Origin: Trifolium pratense
Taxonomy: Eukaryota > Streptophyta > Magnoliopsida > Fabales > Fabaceae
Length of the DNA: 64,000 nt
NCBI RefSeq assembly: GCF_020283565.1
Contig: NC_060060.1
Location: forward strand, 40,548,001-40,612,000
Direction of reading: 5' to 3'
Shown here: positions 11,736 to 22,309 of the stretch, one piece after another
Numbering within the stretch: the first letter of the stretch is position 1
How the letters are laid out: each line of letters starts with the position of its first letter
Notes under the pieces: model-generated
Told to the model about the DNA's origin: nothing
The model's input: only the letters and a program-made list of their open reading frames with translations
Database searches by the model: none
Position numbers and translations under genes: made by a program

Positions 11736-11883
11736 TTTTTTTTTTTTTTTGGTTGATAGACGAAATGGCAAAGCCATTGGAAACTCTCACACACAAAGTG
11801 GAGTGACTGGAGTTTAAACCCCGTCCTGACGTCCGACACCAGTAATTTCGACATTCGTGCCAGTTGAGCTGGGATTTGTGGAC
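11736..11883 (-). mobile_element. tRNA-derived SINE, minus orientation
   Basis: On the minus strand it starts with a tRNA-like head (cccagctcaactggcacgaa, an A-box region). It continues through gggtttaaactcc (B-box region) and ends tctatcaacc plus about 17 A. The flanks share taaactatt-type direct repeats (taaaactatt at 11726-11735 and 11885-11894). It belongs to a different family from the SINEs at 9710 and 19373. Confidence 0.75.
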
Positions 11884-12070
11884 TTAAAACTATTATCTTT
11901 TATGAAATTCTATTTATTATAATCCTCTAAGAAAATTTATTTTAAGGAATAAAATAATATGACATAGAAATAGAGCACGGGCATGACATTAAATCGATTT
12001 TTATTTTATTTCGAAACTTGATTGATTTTTAGGTTTGTGTTCGTTGACCTCCAAATCCTCCAGTTCCAAG

Positions 12071-12805
12071 ATGTTTGGTTTTGGAAGAATTGTTTCTGAT
12101 GTTGCTGTCTGCCTTCGTCAAAACCTATCGGTGAGTTTATGACTGCTGTCCTTTTTCATTTTTGATTGTTATGCTTCAATTGTGTTTTTATGATTTTGCA
12201 TAGTGTAGGGTTTTGTTTCTTTCTTAGCTTCAACTTAGGGATTTTTGTCTCGTGTCATGCTCTGTGCATAAAGAGTCAAACTAATTGCACCGTTTTGGTC
12301 TTGTACAGCTTTGCCGCGGTGTGCAAGTACGAAATATAAACATTGGAGGTGGTCTTGGAGGTGAGATTCCAGATACCAAGCGACTTTCGTATGCTCTTCA
12401 GCATATCCACGGGATTGGCCGTGCAAAAGCTCATCACATTGTGTGTGAACTTGGAGTCGAGAACAAATATGTGAAGGATCTAAGCAAAAGAGAACTATAT
12501 TCTCTTCGTGAATTGCTTTCCAAGTACTTGATTGGAAATGATTTGGTACACTCATCTTCTTTACTTTTTGATTTTGCACCTTCTCTATGTTTTGTTCCAT
12601 AATATAATGTACAAGTGTGTGATTGTTTTGGATGCTTTTTTTTTTCCTTCAGAAAAAGTTAGTTGAGAGAGATTTGATAAGATTGGTGGGTATTCAATGC
12701 TACAGAGGGACCAGGCACGCTGATGGTTTACCCTGTCGGGGACAGCGAACTCATACAAATTCCCGCACTAGGAGGACTATGCGTACTTACGGGGGTTCAA
12801 GATAA
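12071..12805 (+). CDS. RPS13: Small ribosomal subunit protein uS13, mitochondrial (nuclear-encoded)
   Basis: Three exons join in frame: 12071-12130, 12309-12545 and 12653-12805. They give 149 residues from [20 protein letters not shown] to [10 protein letters not shown]. The uS13 core is intact: [12 protein letters not shown] is the helix-two-turns-helix region, and [20 protein letters not shown] is the C-terminal rRNA-binding motif. The first 30 residues carry four arginines and only one acidic residue, consistent with an import presequence. uS13 sits in the small-subunit head and contacts initiator tRNA and the large subunit. In many rosids the mitochondrial rps13 gene is lost and replaced by a nuclear copy; this gene fits that role, though plastid targeting cannot be fully excluded by eye. 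Confidence 0.88.
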
Positions 12806-13449
12806 ATGCTGCTCAAGTAACAGATGAGTTGTGTTACTGCTCTGCTTTGAGCTTATCAAATAAGTTTTGTTAAAAAAACTTGATTACATTAGTAAAATCT
12901 ACACACATTGAACTTTACATTATCAATTATCCTTGGCTTGGCATGCTTATTGGTTTATCATCGCTTTGAAAGGATACTACTAGTTTTTGGCATTGAGTTT
13001 GTCTTGCTGGATTTTGATTTATTCTTTTTAAAGAATTGTTCAATCGAACATTCGATGACAGCCACATATATCAACATTATTGCTAGAAAGAATATCATGT
13101 TTAAGGTCAACATTAATTTCATTGACATAGATGGTTATTCCCTTTATGTTTATCCTTTTTGTCGTATCACATATTTTACAAAGTATGAACTGATGGTTGA
13201 ACAGAATAACTTCATGCACAACCTTTGTTATTTTAGATATACAAAAGATAAAGAATTTAACTTAACATACAACAACAGTTGTTGCTCAACTAAGACTCGA
13301 TGTTTCGGATTCCTCTTTGAATTCTGTAAAACCCAATCCAAATTTTATGAGGAATTCCAATATTTGTACCCCAAACAAAGGGCACCATGCAGGAAGCAAC
13401 ACATCTCTTGATCAGCGAAAAAACAAATGTCATATGCTATATTCGGGGT
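12806..13449. other. Short intergenic region between converging genes
   Basis: This holds the 3' ends of uS13 (plus) and the TBC gene (minus). A 167-codon open frame at 12908-13411 has no domain, no codon pattern I would trust and no homologue I recognise. I treat it as chance. Confidence 0.55.
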
Positions 13450-14921
13450 CTAGGGTTTCTTGGCCTGCAACAATTTGAAATTCCTCATCTATTGAGTTGA
13501 TAACAAAACTAAATTATATTGGAAATAAGAAAAAATAAAATGGAGAAAGAGATATTGAAACCAAGTAAGAAGCAATATGATTGCATGTAAATGGCATGTG
13601 TCATATATTGTCTACACCCTCAATTAAGTTTCTAAAGTAGGAGTATGACTTTTTCTTCTATTTAGTCTCTATGAAGTATAATAAAAATAATAAGTAAAAA
13701 CATCAAGATATGGAAAGTAAAAACAAGAAATGGTTATTGTACCTTTTTCAGATATTTCTTGTGAAGTTTCAGTGCTGCCATGCAGGCCTTTTTGGCATCT
13801 AGATTTCCATTTGTGTCATTCAATATCTGAGAAGAATTAAATCAACGGCAAAAGTTAATATATATGAACAAAGAAAACTAAATCAGGTTTACTAAACAAG
13901 AAAGAAAGATAAGCTTGTCTATTGCCAAAAAAAAAAGGAAAGATAAGCTTGTTAGAAGCATTAACACAGCTTTTTGTTTCTGTTTTTTTTTTTCTTTTTC
14001 CAATTCTCTTGATCCATACAACTGTTCCTTCAAATTCAGTATAACAAACCTTGACAACATCATCGAGGCCTCGTGCTTGTGTAAGTAGTGTTGCACTTTT
14101 TTCTTTCAACACACTAGCAACAAGGAAAATAGATATAGGAAGAGGAGGTTCTTCTGCATTCTTTGCTCCATTTCTCATATTTTCTCTCTCGTACTTTCCA
14201 TAATGACGTATCGACTTTAGTCTTGCTTTAGCTTCCTCAGGAGAAGTTTCTTCAGATTCTTCGTATATCCAGAACAAGTTGGGATCATATTCCAGAGCCC
14301 ACATCATCTGTTAAACACTTCAAGTAATTAGCAAATGTGTTATAACATAACAAAAATTGGACATTGTATGCATCTTGAAGGTGCATTTTATATCATATGA
14401 CACAATTTTCATCTGCTTAGAATAAAATTAGTAGAAAAGAAGCTAAGCAAACCTCCCAAAGGTACAATGAATCACAAAAGGAGAATTCTCGACGAAATTG
14501 AACCATTAGCATCCGAAAAGCAAACAGATAGTCACCACCACCTATATGCTCTGCGCCACAACATTAAAGACAGTTCATAGTTAATTTCCATTTTGAGAAC
14601 ATCAAGTTGTGAAAAAAGTGGTAACAGAATACTGAAAAGGAACGTATTATACTCGAATATTGCACCTTTAAACTGTCAAAACAATATTGATATAACACTT
14701 ACACTGAAAGGATAGATTCAAAGAAATATATACCTATATGTTGATGAAGTTTTGGATCAATTACTTGAGTAATTAAAGCTAAATTATTTAGTTGAGCCTC
14801 TACTCCGACAGTGTTATCGGTACATCTGAAATTTCCTCGCTGTAAAAATTCAACAACATAGATCATAAGAAACCATTTCATACTAACCAATGATTAAAAC
14901 CATATTAATAATAAAATAAAT

Positions 14922-14958
<37 letters not shown>

Positions 14959-17334
14959 TAGTGCTTACTAATCTACGCATCAGTCGTTCAAAACAGAAGA
15001 AGGAATCGGCTTCATCATTGAGAAGTATTATCATAGGAGAGCATAGGTCACTCATTCCTGCCGATTGTATCAAGATAACCAGAAGTTTACATTAGTTCGA
15101 AATTATGGTTACATTTAGTTTCTCACAAGATTGCTAGTGAGTGAGTCATAACAAAACCAATCTATAAAAGGGTAAGGCAAAGGTTTCAAAATGTGATATG
15201 CAACTGCAATATCAAAATTTAAGACAATATTTACAACTGCAATTTTGGTTGCATTTGTAGTCATTTTCTGCTAGTATAAGTCCAAAATTTGATGGTTAAA
15301 ATCAACTGAAGAAACTAAGTAAAGTATTTGTCAATGTCCAAAAGACATAAAACATTATAGATTCAAATCGATAACATATCTAACGACTAACCTTGACCAT
15401 AGCCAACATCTGTATCTCTCCGAGCATAAACAGCAAGAATATCCCATAGTTTTGACAAATTCTCTTTGTTCTCATAAAAAACCAGTGTCCTATCAGTGCG
15501 ATTCACATCAAGACCTGAAATGAGTTTATACAAGAAAAATAAAACGTTGACCATGTGAATTATTTTATGATAGGATTTTACTTTTCTACATGTGAAAAAT
15601 CCAATAGGAGATATATATTACAGTGCATTGAGAACAAAAGAAAAAGATTCACAAACCTATTTGATGTAGAGTTAACATCCACTGAATTACTTTTTTGTCT
15701 GTCACCTTTGGTGCATTATTATTAATGCTTGCAGCACCTATATCTTGAGGAGGTACAATCACTCCATTCTCTGGATTATTTTCTAACAGAACTAATGGAT
15801 CTTGAATCGGCCGACCATCTTCGGTAATTACAGGTGCTGTGATAAATCTACCACTTCCCACAAGAGGAAACAATTGACGACATTCTTCCTTCCATTCAGC
15901 ATATTGCGCCCTAAAAATGAAGGTGGAAGGAAGTGATTCTTGCTTTACTTTTCAATGTATATCAATCCTAGAGAATGCAGTGACTTTTTGAATGATCTAG
16001 GGGCCTGTTTAGATTAGCTTATTTGAGCTTAATTTCTGGCATAAGCACTTGCGAGACTGTTTTGAAAAACTTATGGAAATAGCTCACGGACATGTCCATA
16101 AGCCGTTTTCAACTCATTTTCATAACCTTTTCAAAATAGCTTATGAAAACATCTTATAGCTTATATGAAAACAATTTGACTTCATTTTATCTTTTATTGT
16201 AGAAATATCTTATATATAAGCACTTATATGATAAGTGTTTATGTTATAAGTGCTTAATTAAGTTGTTTATCCAAACATGACCTAGATGTAAAATGTGATG
16301 GTAATTATGAGCTAATGAAAGCAAAAATGATTACCTTCGGCGCTGCCTTATCTCATCTCTTTCCTCGAATGTACTCTTGGGATCATAGCAACCGAGTAGA
16401 AATTCCCAAACTTCTCCTCTAATTGATGGGTGGATTCCCTAGGTTGAAAATTTCAATAATGTGAGACAAATTAATTATTCTTAGGATGTTTTCCTGATGC
16501 ACAGTGCATACTAAAATGCTTATATCTTGCTTGATGCTATCTAATTATTCAACTGCATGCTGAACTGAAAAACCCCTCGAAGGTGCAGAGTACGTAAATG
16601 TAAAAGAAGTTTTATTCACAAGATAAATAAATGAATAATGAAAGAGAGAAAGCATAGTTTATATCTTGAAACATATTAAATCAGGATTTTATGATTGAAA
16701 ATGCAATTACCCCGCGGTGGATTCGATCTAGAGTCTTGCCTATATCCAGATACCCTTCTGGAGAAAATGCAGCATGCCACTTTCTTGCACTTAGTGTTTT
16801 ACCAGCCTGCAGGACAAGTAAGAAAAGCAAGTTCAAATTTAAACCAACATTATATTAGTGTTAGGAGACATAAAATCTAAATCAATTTCAAAGTTTTCAG
16901 CTGAATGAGTAACAAATTAGTAGCATAGCAATGAAACCTATGAATCACAGACACGGACACCGGACACTAACATGTCTACATCGATAGTAATTTAAGAAAA
17001 TGACACAGTTCAATGTAATTATTTGACTTACAAATTTCAATATAATTAGGAAATCACATGTTAATTAATTAACACACACATTACCAATCAACAATCAAAT
17101 TATAGCAACAAAAATAAGTAATAACCCATCATTCTTATATATGTATGCATTGTTCATAACAAACACATTTTCTTGAATTCAATACATACATGCAAACCTT
17201 TGATATATATATATATATATATATATATAGGATTAAAAACAAACCTTGATCCTAAATTTAGACTTGGGAACATCAGTGCATTCAGGGCGGGTTTCATAGA
17301 AAGAATCAGCAGGTGCTCCAGGATCTCTCCACAT
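13450..17334 (-). CDS. TBC-domain Rab GTPase-activating protein (GYP7-like class)
   Basis: Eleven exons close in frame: 17334-17245, 16806-16711, 16438-16335, 15910-15657, 15514-15392, 15057-14969, 14839-14734, 14550-14453, 14307-14050, 13826-13743 and 13464-13450, giving 438 residues. It starts MWRDPGAPADSFYETRPECT, the conserved N-terminus of a plant TBC subgroup. The TBC domain carries both catalytic fingers: I181-GL-D184-VN-R187 (arginine finger, IxxDxxR) and Y220-G-Q222-G223 (glutamine finger). It should therefore accelerate GTP hydrolysis on Rab proteins. The last exon is only 15 bases (AKKP, stop). Reading through the exon 10 donor would instead add VQ and stop. Introns hold a hAT-type MITE, microsatellites and a short poly(A) insertion. 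The Rab target cannot be told from sequence. Confidence 0.92.
13919..13937 (+). repeat. Micro-insertion: 8 bases plus poly(A), perfect 15-bp flanking repeat
   Basis: The insert is ctattgcc followed by ten A and a G. It is flanked by identical gaaagataagcttgt at 13904-13918 and 13938-13952. It lies in intron 9 of the TBC gene. This looks like a retroposition event truncated almost to its tail. Confidence 0.75.
14923..14957. repeat. Compound microsatellite (AT)n(AG)n
   Basis: A run of AT repeats passes directly into about eleven AG repeats, inside intron 6 of the TBC gene, 11 bases downstream of its donor. Confidence 0.95.
16002..16282. mobile_element. hAT-type MITE in intron 3 of the TBC gene
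   Basis: The termini ggcctgtttagat(t)a and (reverse complement) ggtcatgtttggataa form imperfect inverted repeats. The interior has many 'agcttat' and 'ataagcactt' motifs in both orientations. This 'gggcctgtttggat...' terminus is typical of plant hAT-derived MITEs. Flanking duplication is degraded (ctag on both sides). Confidence 0.65.
17203..17229. repeat. (AT)n microsatellite in TBC intron 1
   Basis: About thirteen AT repeats lie 15 bases downstream of the exon 1 donor of the TBC gene. Confidence 0.95.
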
Positions 17335-18223
17335 CCCAAAAATTCTAAAAAATTCTCAACAAAAAATTAAAAAAAAAAAAAAACTATATGCAAATTTATT
17401 CTTGTATGAATGAATATTCTTAAAAGCCAACACCTAGGACCTGGACCCCTTTGAAACGATCAAGCAAACAAAACAAAAAATATTTGATGAAGAATTCAAA
17501 GGGGATCCTTCCAAGGTCCAATAGGGTAGAGAGGCTAAGCTTCAAAGCCAAAGCCAAACAAAAAAAAAAGGTAATTATTAGTTTTTATTTTTTTTTACTT
17601 TTTTTGTATCTTATTAGAATTTATGATTGTGGATTAACAATGATGATTGATTGTGTTAGTTTAGGAAATGGAAGTCTGTTAAAAATGATTCACAACCTCA
17701 CGAACACAAACACTTTCCGTTTAATGCGTAATCATGCACAATCTATAGTTTTTGTTTTTCTTTCTCTCTCACCTTTTTTTAAAATTTTCTGTTTTTATTT
17801 TGTATGTTGTTTTGTTTTGTTTTGTTGACTCACTTATTATGATATAAGAGTCTTTTTCGTTTACTTATTTAAGGAAATGGTCTTTGTTGTTGTATATTGG
17901 GAGTGGATAACAATGAACAAATATAATTGGTCTAAATTTAAGGGTGAATTAATGAATTCAAGTTTAATTCGATGATTAAAAATAGAAAGATATCAACGAA
18001 GCAAAGCTGTTAAAGAACCGAGAGATGTGGTAATTAACACAATATTATGTGTGCTTGGAAGAATCCTAGTACGTACGTATATGCCAAATATTTCCAACAA
18101 ATATTCTTCATTCGTCACATCTAAAGTGCATGTCATAATTGTAATATATGGTATACAATATCAATCATTAAAAATAGTTTATAATTGTAACAACAGTTTT
18201 TTTTTTGAGTTTAATTGTTGTGA
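17335..18223. other. 5' flank of the TBC gene; no other gene seen
   Basis: This should hold the TBC leader and promoter on the minus strand. The open frame at 17451-17828 is low-complexity and has no recognisable protein. Confidence 0.4.
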
Positions 18224-18373
18224 ACCGTCGGTGTAATTTTTTTTTACACATACATCCAATGATGCGTTGCCACGTCATTTAATGAATGTGACACATCATG
18301 TGTTTTTAATGATCATACATGATGTGTCGATATATTATTGGACGCATGTGCAAAATAACTTTACACCGACGGT
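18224..18373. mobile_element. 150-bp hairpin MITE
   Basis: The perfect 13-base termini ACCGTCGGTGTAA and TTACACCGACGGT are inverted. Further complementarity continues inward ('catgatgtgt' against 'acacatcatg'), so the whole element folds back on itself. No clear target duplication is visible. No coding capacity. Confidence 0.8.
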
Positions 18374-19372
18374 GCATATAAATTAAATTCTTTTTTTTTT
18401 TTGATATCATAATTATAACAATAGTTGATGTTGGTTTATCGTAAGTAGAAATTTATAGTATTATTTGTTCTTGTAATTAATTGAGATATGATTCAATTGG
18501 TATCGGTTCAAGGTTGAGTTAAGTCTCGTATTGTTAGAAAAATAGAGATTGAACACTTTATAAGTGAGAGTACCCATAAATCTAACGCCTTAAGGTTTTG
18601 AGTTAAAGTATGGCGTCCAACTCACTTGTAAGTTGTATAGTTATTCTTAAGGCCAATGTTCGTAGATGATCTTCCGGCTGCACCCCTGGCGACCCAACAC
18701 TTTGCTTCTTGAATAGTAGTAGTAATTTTAGGTCTCCATCTAGCAATTAGGTTTCTTAAAATATTCTTGATCAGGAGTGGTGTAACTTTTGTTCAGAACT
18801 TGAAGGACATAGACAATTTTGAGCATCAGTGAAGATTTTCCTATAAGGTGCAATACCATCATCATTTACAACAAAATTGACACCTTCTTCAACTAAATCC
18901 CATCCCATAGGTCTACATCAATGCCCATAGTATGACTATACATCCTGATCTTCCATTAAAGAATGGGGCTATGGAAGAACTTTTGCTTTTCTCATTTGAA
19001 GGAGCACTGTAGTCATAAGGAACAGCATTACTAGGAGTAGGACCAGCAGCAGACGTGTTTTTATTTCTTAGGATCTTTTCTGTGACACGGTTAATTTATC
19101 ATAGCACAGACCGCTTAAGAGTAAAACTTCTAAAAGAAGGTTAGAAAAATGTTTTCATAACACCGATATATATATATATATATATATGGGCGGAGCTAAG
19201 ACCCAGAAAACCTGGATAGTTGCTCGGGCTCTGGACAAAAATTTTGGTATTTTTAGAGGTTAGTTGGACTATTTATGTATTATGTTACATGTGAAATTTT
19301 GCTCAGACTCTAATTTTTCTGATTCTGCCACCGTATATATGCAGACACGTCATTAAACAACATTGCCGCCAC
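18374..19372. other. Intergenic; no supportable gene
   Basis: This contains poly(T), an AT microsatellite near 19168-19187 and no coherent reading frame. A block at 18480-18700 looks like an old non-coding repeat. I cannot classify it. Confidence 0.45.
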
Positions 19373-19480
19373 GTGCATTGGTATTGGCTTGGGACCTGGG
19401 AGTGTGCTCCTCTTGAGGTTTGAGGTTCGATTCTCTCTAGGGCCAATTTGGGTGGGCTAATTTAACTTCTTCAAAAAAAA
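19373..19480 (+). mobile_element. SINE, second copy of the family at 9710
   Basis: The body (gtgcattggtattggcttgg ... ggttcgattctctct ... cttcttc plus poly(A)) matches the 9710 copy almost base for base. Flanks are aacattgccgccac at 19359-19372 and aatattgccgccac at 19481-19494, a 14-base target duplication with one mismatch. A third copy of this flank follows a further short insert. Confidence 0.85.
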
Positions 19481-19494
19481 AATATTGCCGCCAC

Positions 19495-19512
19495 TATTAG
19501 TCAAAAAAAAAA
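19495..19512 (+). repeat. Micro-insertion tattagtc plus poly(A) next to the SINE
   Basis: The insert lies between the second (19481-19494) and third (19513-19526) copies of the a(c/t)attgccgccac flank. Two retroposition events therefore seem to have used the same target sequence. Confidence 0.7.
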
Positions 19513-19893
19513 AACATTGCCGCCACAAATAAAATAAATTATTCACATTAACAGAGTGTATGTAATTGATTAGCCTCATATCACAAGACATGAATATTCT
19601 TGATAACATGAAGCAAAGCACAAACCCACCTACCAAGTTATAAAATTATTCAAAAAAAAAAGAGCTCATACTCTATAGAATGAAAGTGAAGTTATACTTT
19701 GTACAAGAATCAAAGTAAACCAAAACAGAAGGGAGAATAATAAAAAGTTGTAACAGCTTCCTTGCCACATTTTGCAAAATTTTCATTCAACTCACACTTA
19801 CAAATACTCCAATGATGATTCAATTCTTGTCATCCCTCTCTAGCTTCAACACCTTAAGCAATTTTCTTAATTAATTGTGATCCTCTAATTTCC

Positions 19894-20114
19894 ATGGCCA
19901 CCTTCATTTTAAGGTCTAATAAACTAGTCCATGCATTGGGCTGGTTTTGTGTCATGCTAATGATTCATAAGAGTGCTGCCTATGATTTCATAGTTGGTGG
20001 CCAAAAGGGTTGGAGTGTTCCAGGTGATTCCAATTCCAATCCTTTCAATCAATGGGCAGAAAAGAGCCGTTTTCAAATAGGAGACTCCCTAGGTGAGTTC
20101 TACTTCAATCAAAT

Positions 20115-20147
<33 letters not shown>

Positions 20148-20764
20148 CAAATTCATATTTTGGAGTGTTTTCAATTAGATCTAAATTAAATGCCACATTT
20201 TCACTTGGATTAATAGATTTTTTTTGTTATATTATTGAAATCTTTGCTACAAGCTTTATGAAAATGTTTTTGTACATGCTTACTGCAGTGTTCAACTACC
20301 AATCTGGCAAAGACTCGGTGCTTTATGTGAAGAGTGAAGACTATGCAAGTTGCAACACTGGTTCACCTAATGCAAAATTCTCTGATGGTCACACAGTCTT
20401 CAAACTGAACCAATCAGGACCTCATTTCTTCATCAGTGGAAACAAAGACAACTGTCTCAAAAATGAGAAGGTAACAATTATTGTTCTATCCGACAGGAGC
20501 AACAGCAACAATTCATCAAACACCAACCAAACAAGCAATGCTTCTCCACCTTCACCACAATCATCATCATCACCTCCTTCACCAGCACCTTCTAAACAAG
20601 AGGGTCAATCTCCACCTCCAGACACAAACCAAACACCACCTCCTACTACTGCTAGTGATCGCGATCATCCTCCTCATAATGGTGCTGCTTCGGTCTTTGT
20701 CAGCCTAGCTGGGTCTATTGGAACATTCATGGTTTCAGTTCTAATTTTATCTAAATATGTATGA
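19894..20764 (+). CDS. Early nodulin-like protein (phytocyanin domain, GPI-type tail)
   Basis: Two exons, 19894-20092 and 20289-20764, join in frame to 224 residues. An N-terminal signal peptide ends near SAA|YDFIVGG. The phytocyanin domain follows (GWSVP, NQWAEKSRFQIGDSL, VFNYQSGKDSVLYV, two cysteines in ASCNTG and NCLKNEK). The usual copper ligands are replaced: D where the first histidine is expected, ISG for ICG, and NC without a preceding histidine. It should be a non-copper, ENODL-type protein. A Pro/Ser-rich stretch near residues 150-200 suits arabinogalactan glycosylation. A hydrophobic C-terminus (FVSLAGSIGTFMVSVLILS) suits a GPI anchor. The likely location is the outer face of the plasma membrane. 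The intron carries an AT microsatellite (20117-20145). Confidence 0.9.
20117..20145. repeat. (TA)n microsatellite in the ENODL intron
   Basis: About fourteen TA repeats begin 24 bases after the donor of the only intron. Confidence 0.95.
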
Positions 20765-21051
20765 GTGGTTAAGTATTGTTTTTCTTTTTTACAATTTTTT
20801 TTTCTGTTCTTTGTTTCCTATATTTTGAGTTCAGTGTGAACTATGTCTTTGGTTCAAAATTGGAATGCTGTTTGATATTTGTTTGTGAAGATTGAAAAAT
20901 AAGTTGACGATAATTTATATACCCTTTGTGTGCTTCTTGCTCAATAATCTAAAAATGTTGTACATGTTAAAATGAAATGAATTAAACCCATTTTTATGGA
21001 AAATGTCTTGCTTCTCGTTGCCTTGTGACTTTCTCTGGCATCGTTCAAGCT

Positions 21052-21508
21052 TTTTTTTTGCCAAGAAAACTGATATTCCATTCATTTATAGAGCTACAAA
21101 GCCAATATTACACCATGTATAGAAAAACTACCCACTATGGGGATAAAGCACAAAATTAATGCAAAATCAAACAGATAACAACTTTAAGCACCAGATTTGC
21201 CTCCGACTTATGCATCTATCAAATCATGGAGAAAAGCCTAGCTAAGAATGAAACTGACAAGCCAAAGACAACAAAAAGGAAGAACAAAACAAACAAGACC
21301 AAATCAAGACTAGAGAGGAAGCAGGAGTAGAGAGAACTTAGATGCATAACCAAGCACTTGTACCTTGAAAGCCCAACCTTATTATCGCAACATCGATATC
21401 TGAGATCTCATTTTCACTTCACACTTTTTATTTGTGGAGGGCTAGATCTGCGTTTGTGCGGCCAAAAAAGGGGTGTAGCCTCCGAAGGAGGCTGGACTAA
21501 CACCAGGT

Positions 21509-21540
<32 letters not shown>

Positions 21541-21740
21541 TCCACCGCCATTGGAGGCACAACCCACGGGAGAGTGATGGAAACTGAAAACAAGCAGAAC
21601 CGCCATCAATCTATGAAAAGTGGAGATGAGAAGTAGAAGGGAATGAAGGGCTCTAGCTATGCCTAGAGGAAAGGGAGACACTCTCTTCTCAAAGGAGAAA
21701 CAAAATCTAGTTAGAGAGGATGGTACACCACTAGGAGGGG
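21052..21740 (-). mobile_element. Possible truncated LINE or retroposed sequence, minus orientation
   Basis: On the minus strand the segment ends 'atatcagttttcttggc' plus eight A, resembling the 3' tail of plant LINEs. The upstream part contains frames without a domain I can name, plus a C28 run. No reverse transcriptase motif is visible. The call rests on tail form and composition only. Region 21740-22300 beyond it is purine-rich and holds no gene I can support. Confidence 0.35.
21509..21536. repeat. Homopolymer G28
   Basis: Twenty-eight consecutive G on the plus strand, in an AT-rich genome. On the plus strand it could form G-quadruplex structures. Length may be affected by sequencing or assembly error. 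Confidence 0.9.
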
Positions 21741-22309
21741 ACTAACCCTAGAACTAGGTTATGAGCAAAACTAGTGGCACTACGAAGGCAAATTGTTCTT
21801 ATCACATTCATGAAGGTTATATATAAAGGGGTGAGCGAAGGGGGTTGAAGTGGAGGGGTGGCAAGGGGAATAGAGAAAGGGTGAAAATGGCAATGGAAGA
21901 GGGGAGATTATAAAGGGATACAGAGGGGTATATTGATCAAACAATTATGTTATTTGAATGTCATAATACAAAGACCCACATGCGTTTATCTCCCACTTTT
22001 TATCTTCTACAGCTGCACATTACAAAAGTACACACAACAATAATATTCTATATCCAACGTTGCAAAGGAAAATATGGACCAGGACACGGATTTTTCCAGG
22101 ACACCTTAACCAGTCCGGTGCATTATGCACCTTGAAATCCTTATCTTTGTAAACTGTAATGATCATTTAACTGAAGTCGTAACAACTAGAAAATTACATT
22201 TGTATGATTTATAACATACCTATATAAAACAAAGTGCCACAGTACCTCAAAAGGAAGTTGGTTTTAACAAAATTAGAAGCATTGCGCTATACAATTTTCT
22301 ACCTATCTA
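21741..22309. other. Intergenic and 3' flank of the PDI5-3 gene
   Basis: A purine-rich block at 21780-21930 is followed by what is probably the 3'UTR of the minus-strand gene from about 22150. No gene or repeat unit could be defined. Confidence 0.4.

Noticed and set aside
12908..13411. 167-codon open frame on the plus strand
   Set aside because: AT-rich, with no domain, no homology I recognise and no splice context. It lies between two converging genes.
17451..17828. 125-codon open frame upstream of the TBC gene
   Set aside because: Ends in a poly-phenylalanine/cysteine-like translation of T-rich DNA; not protein-like.
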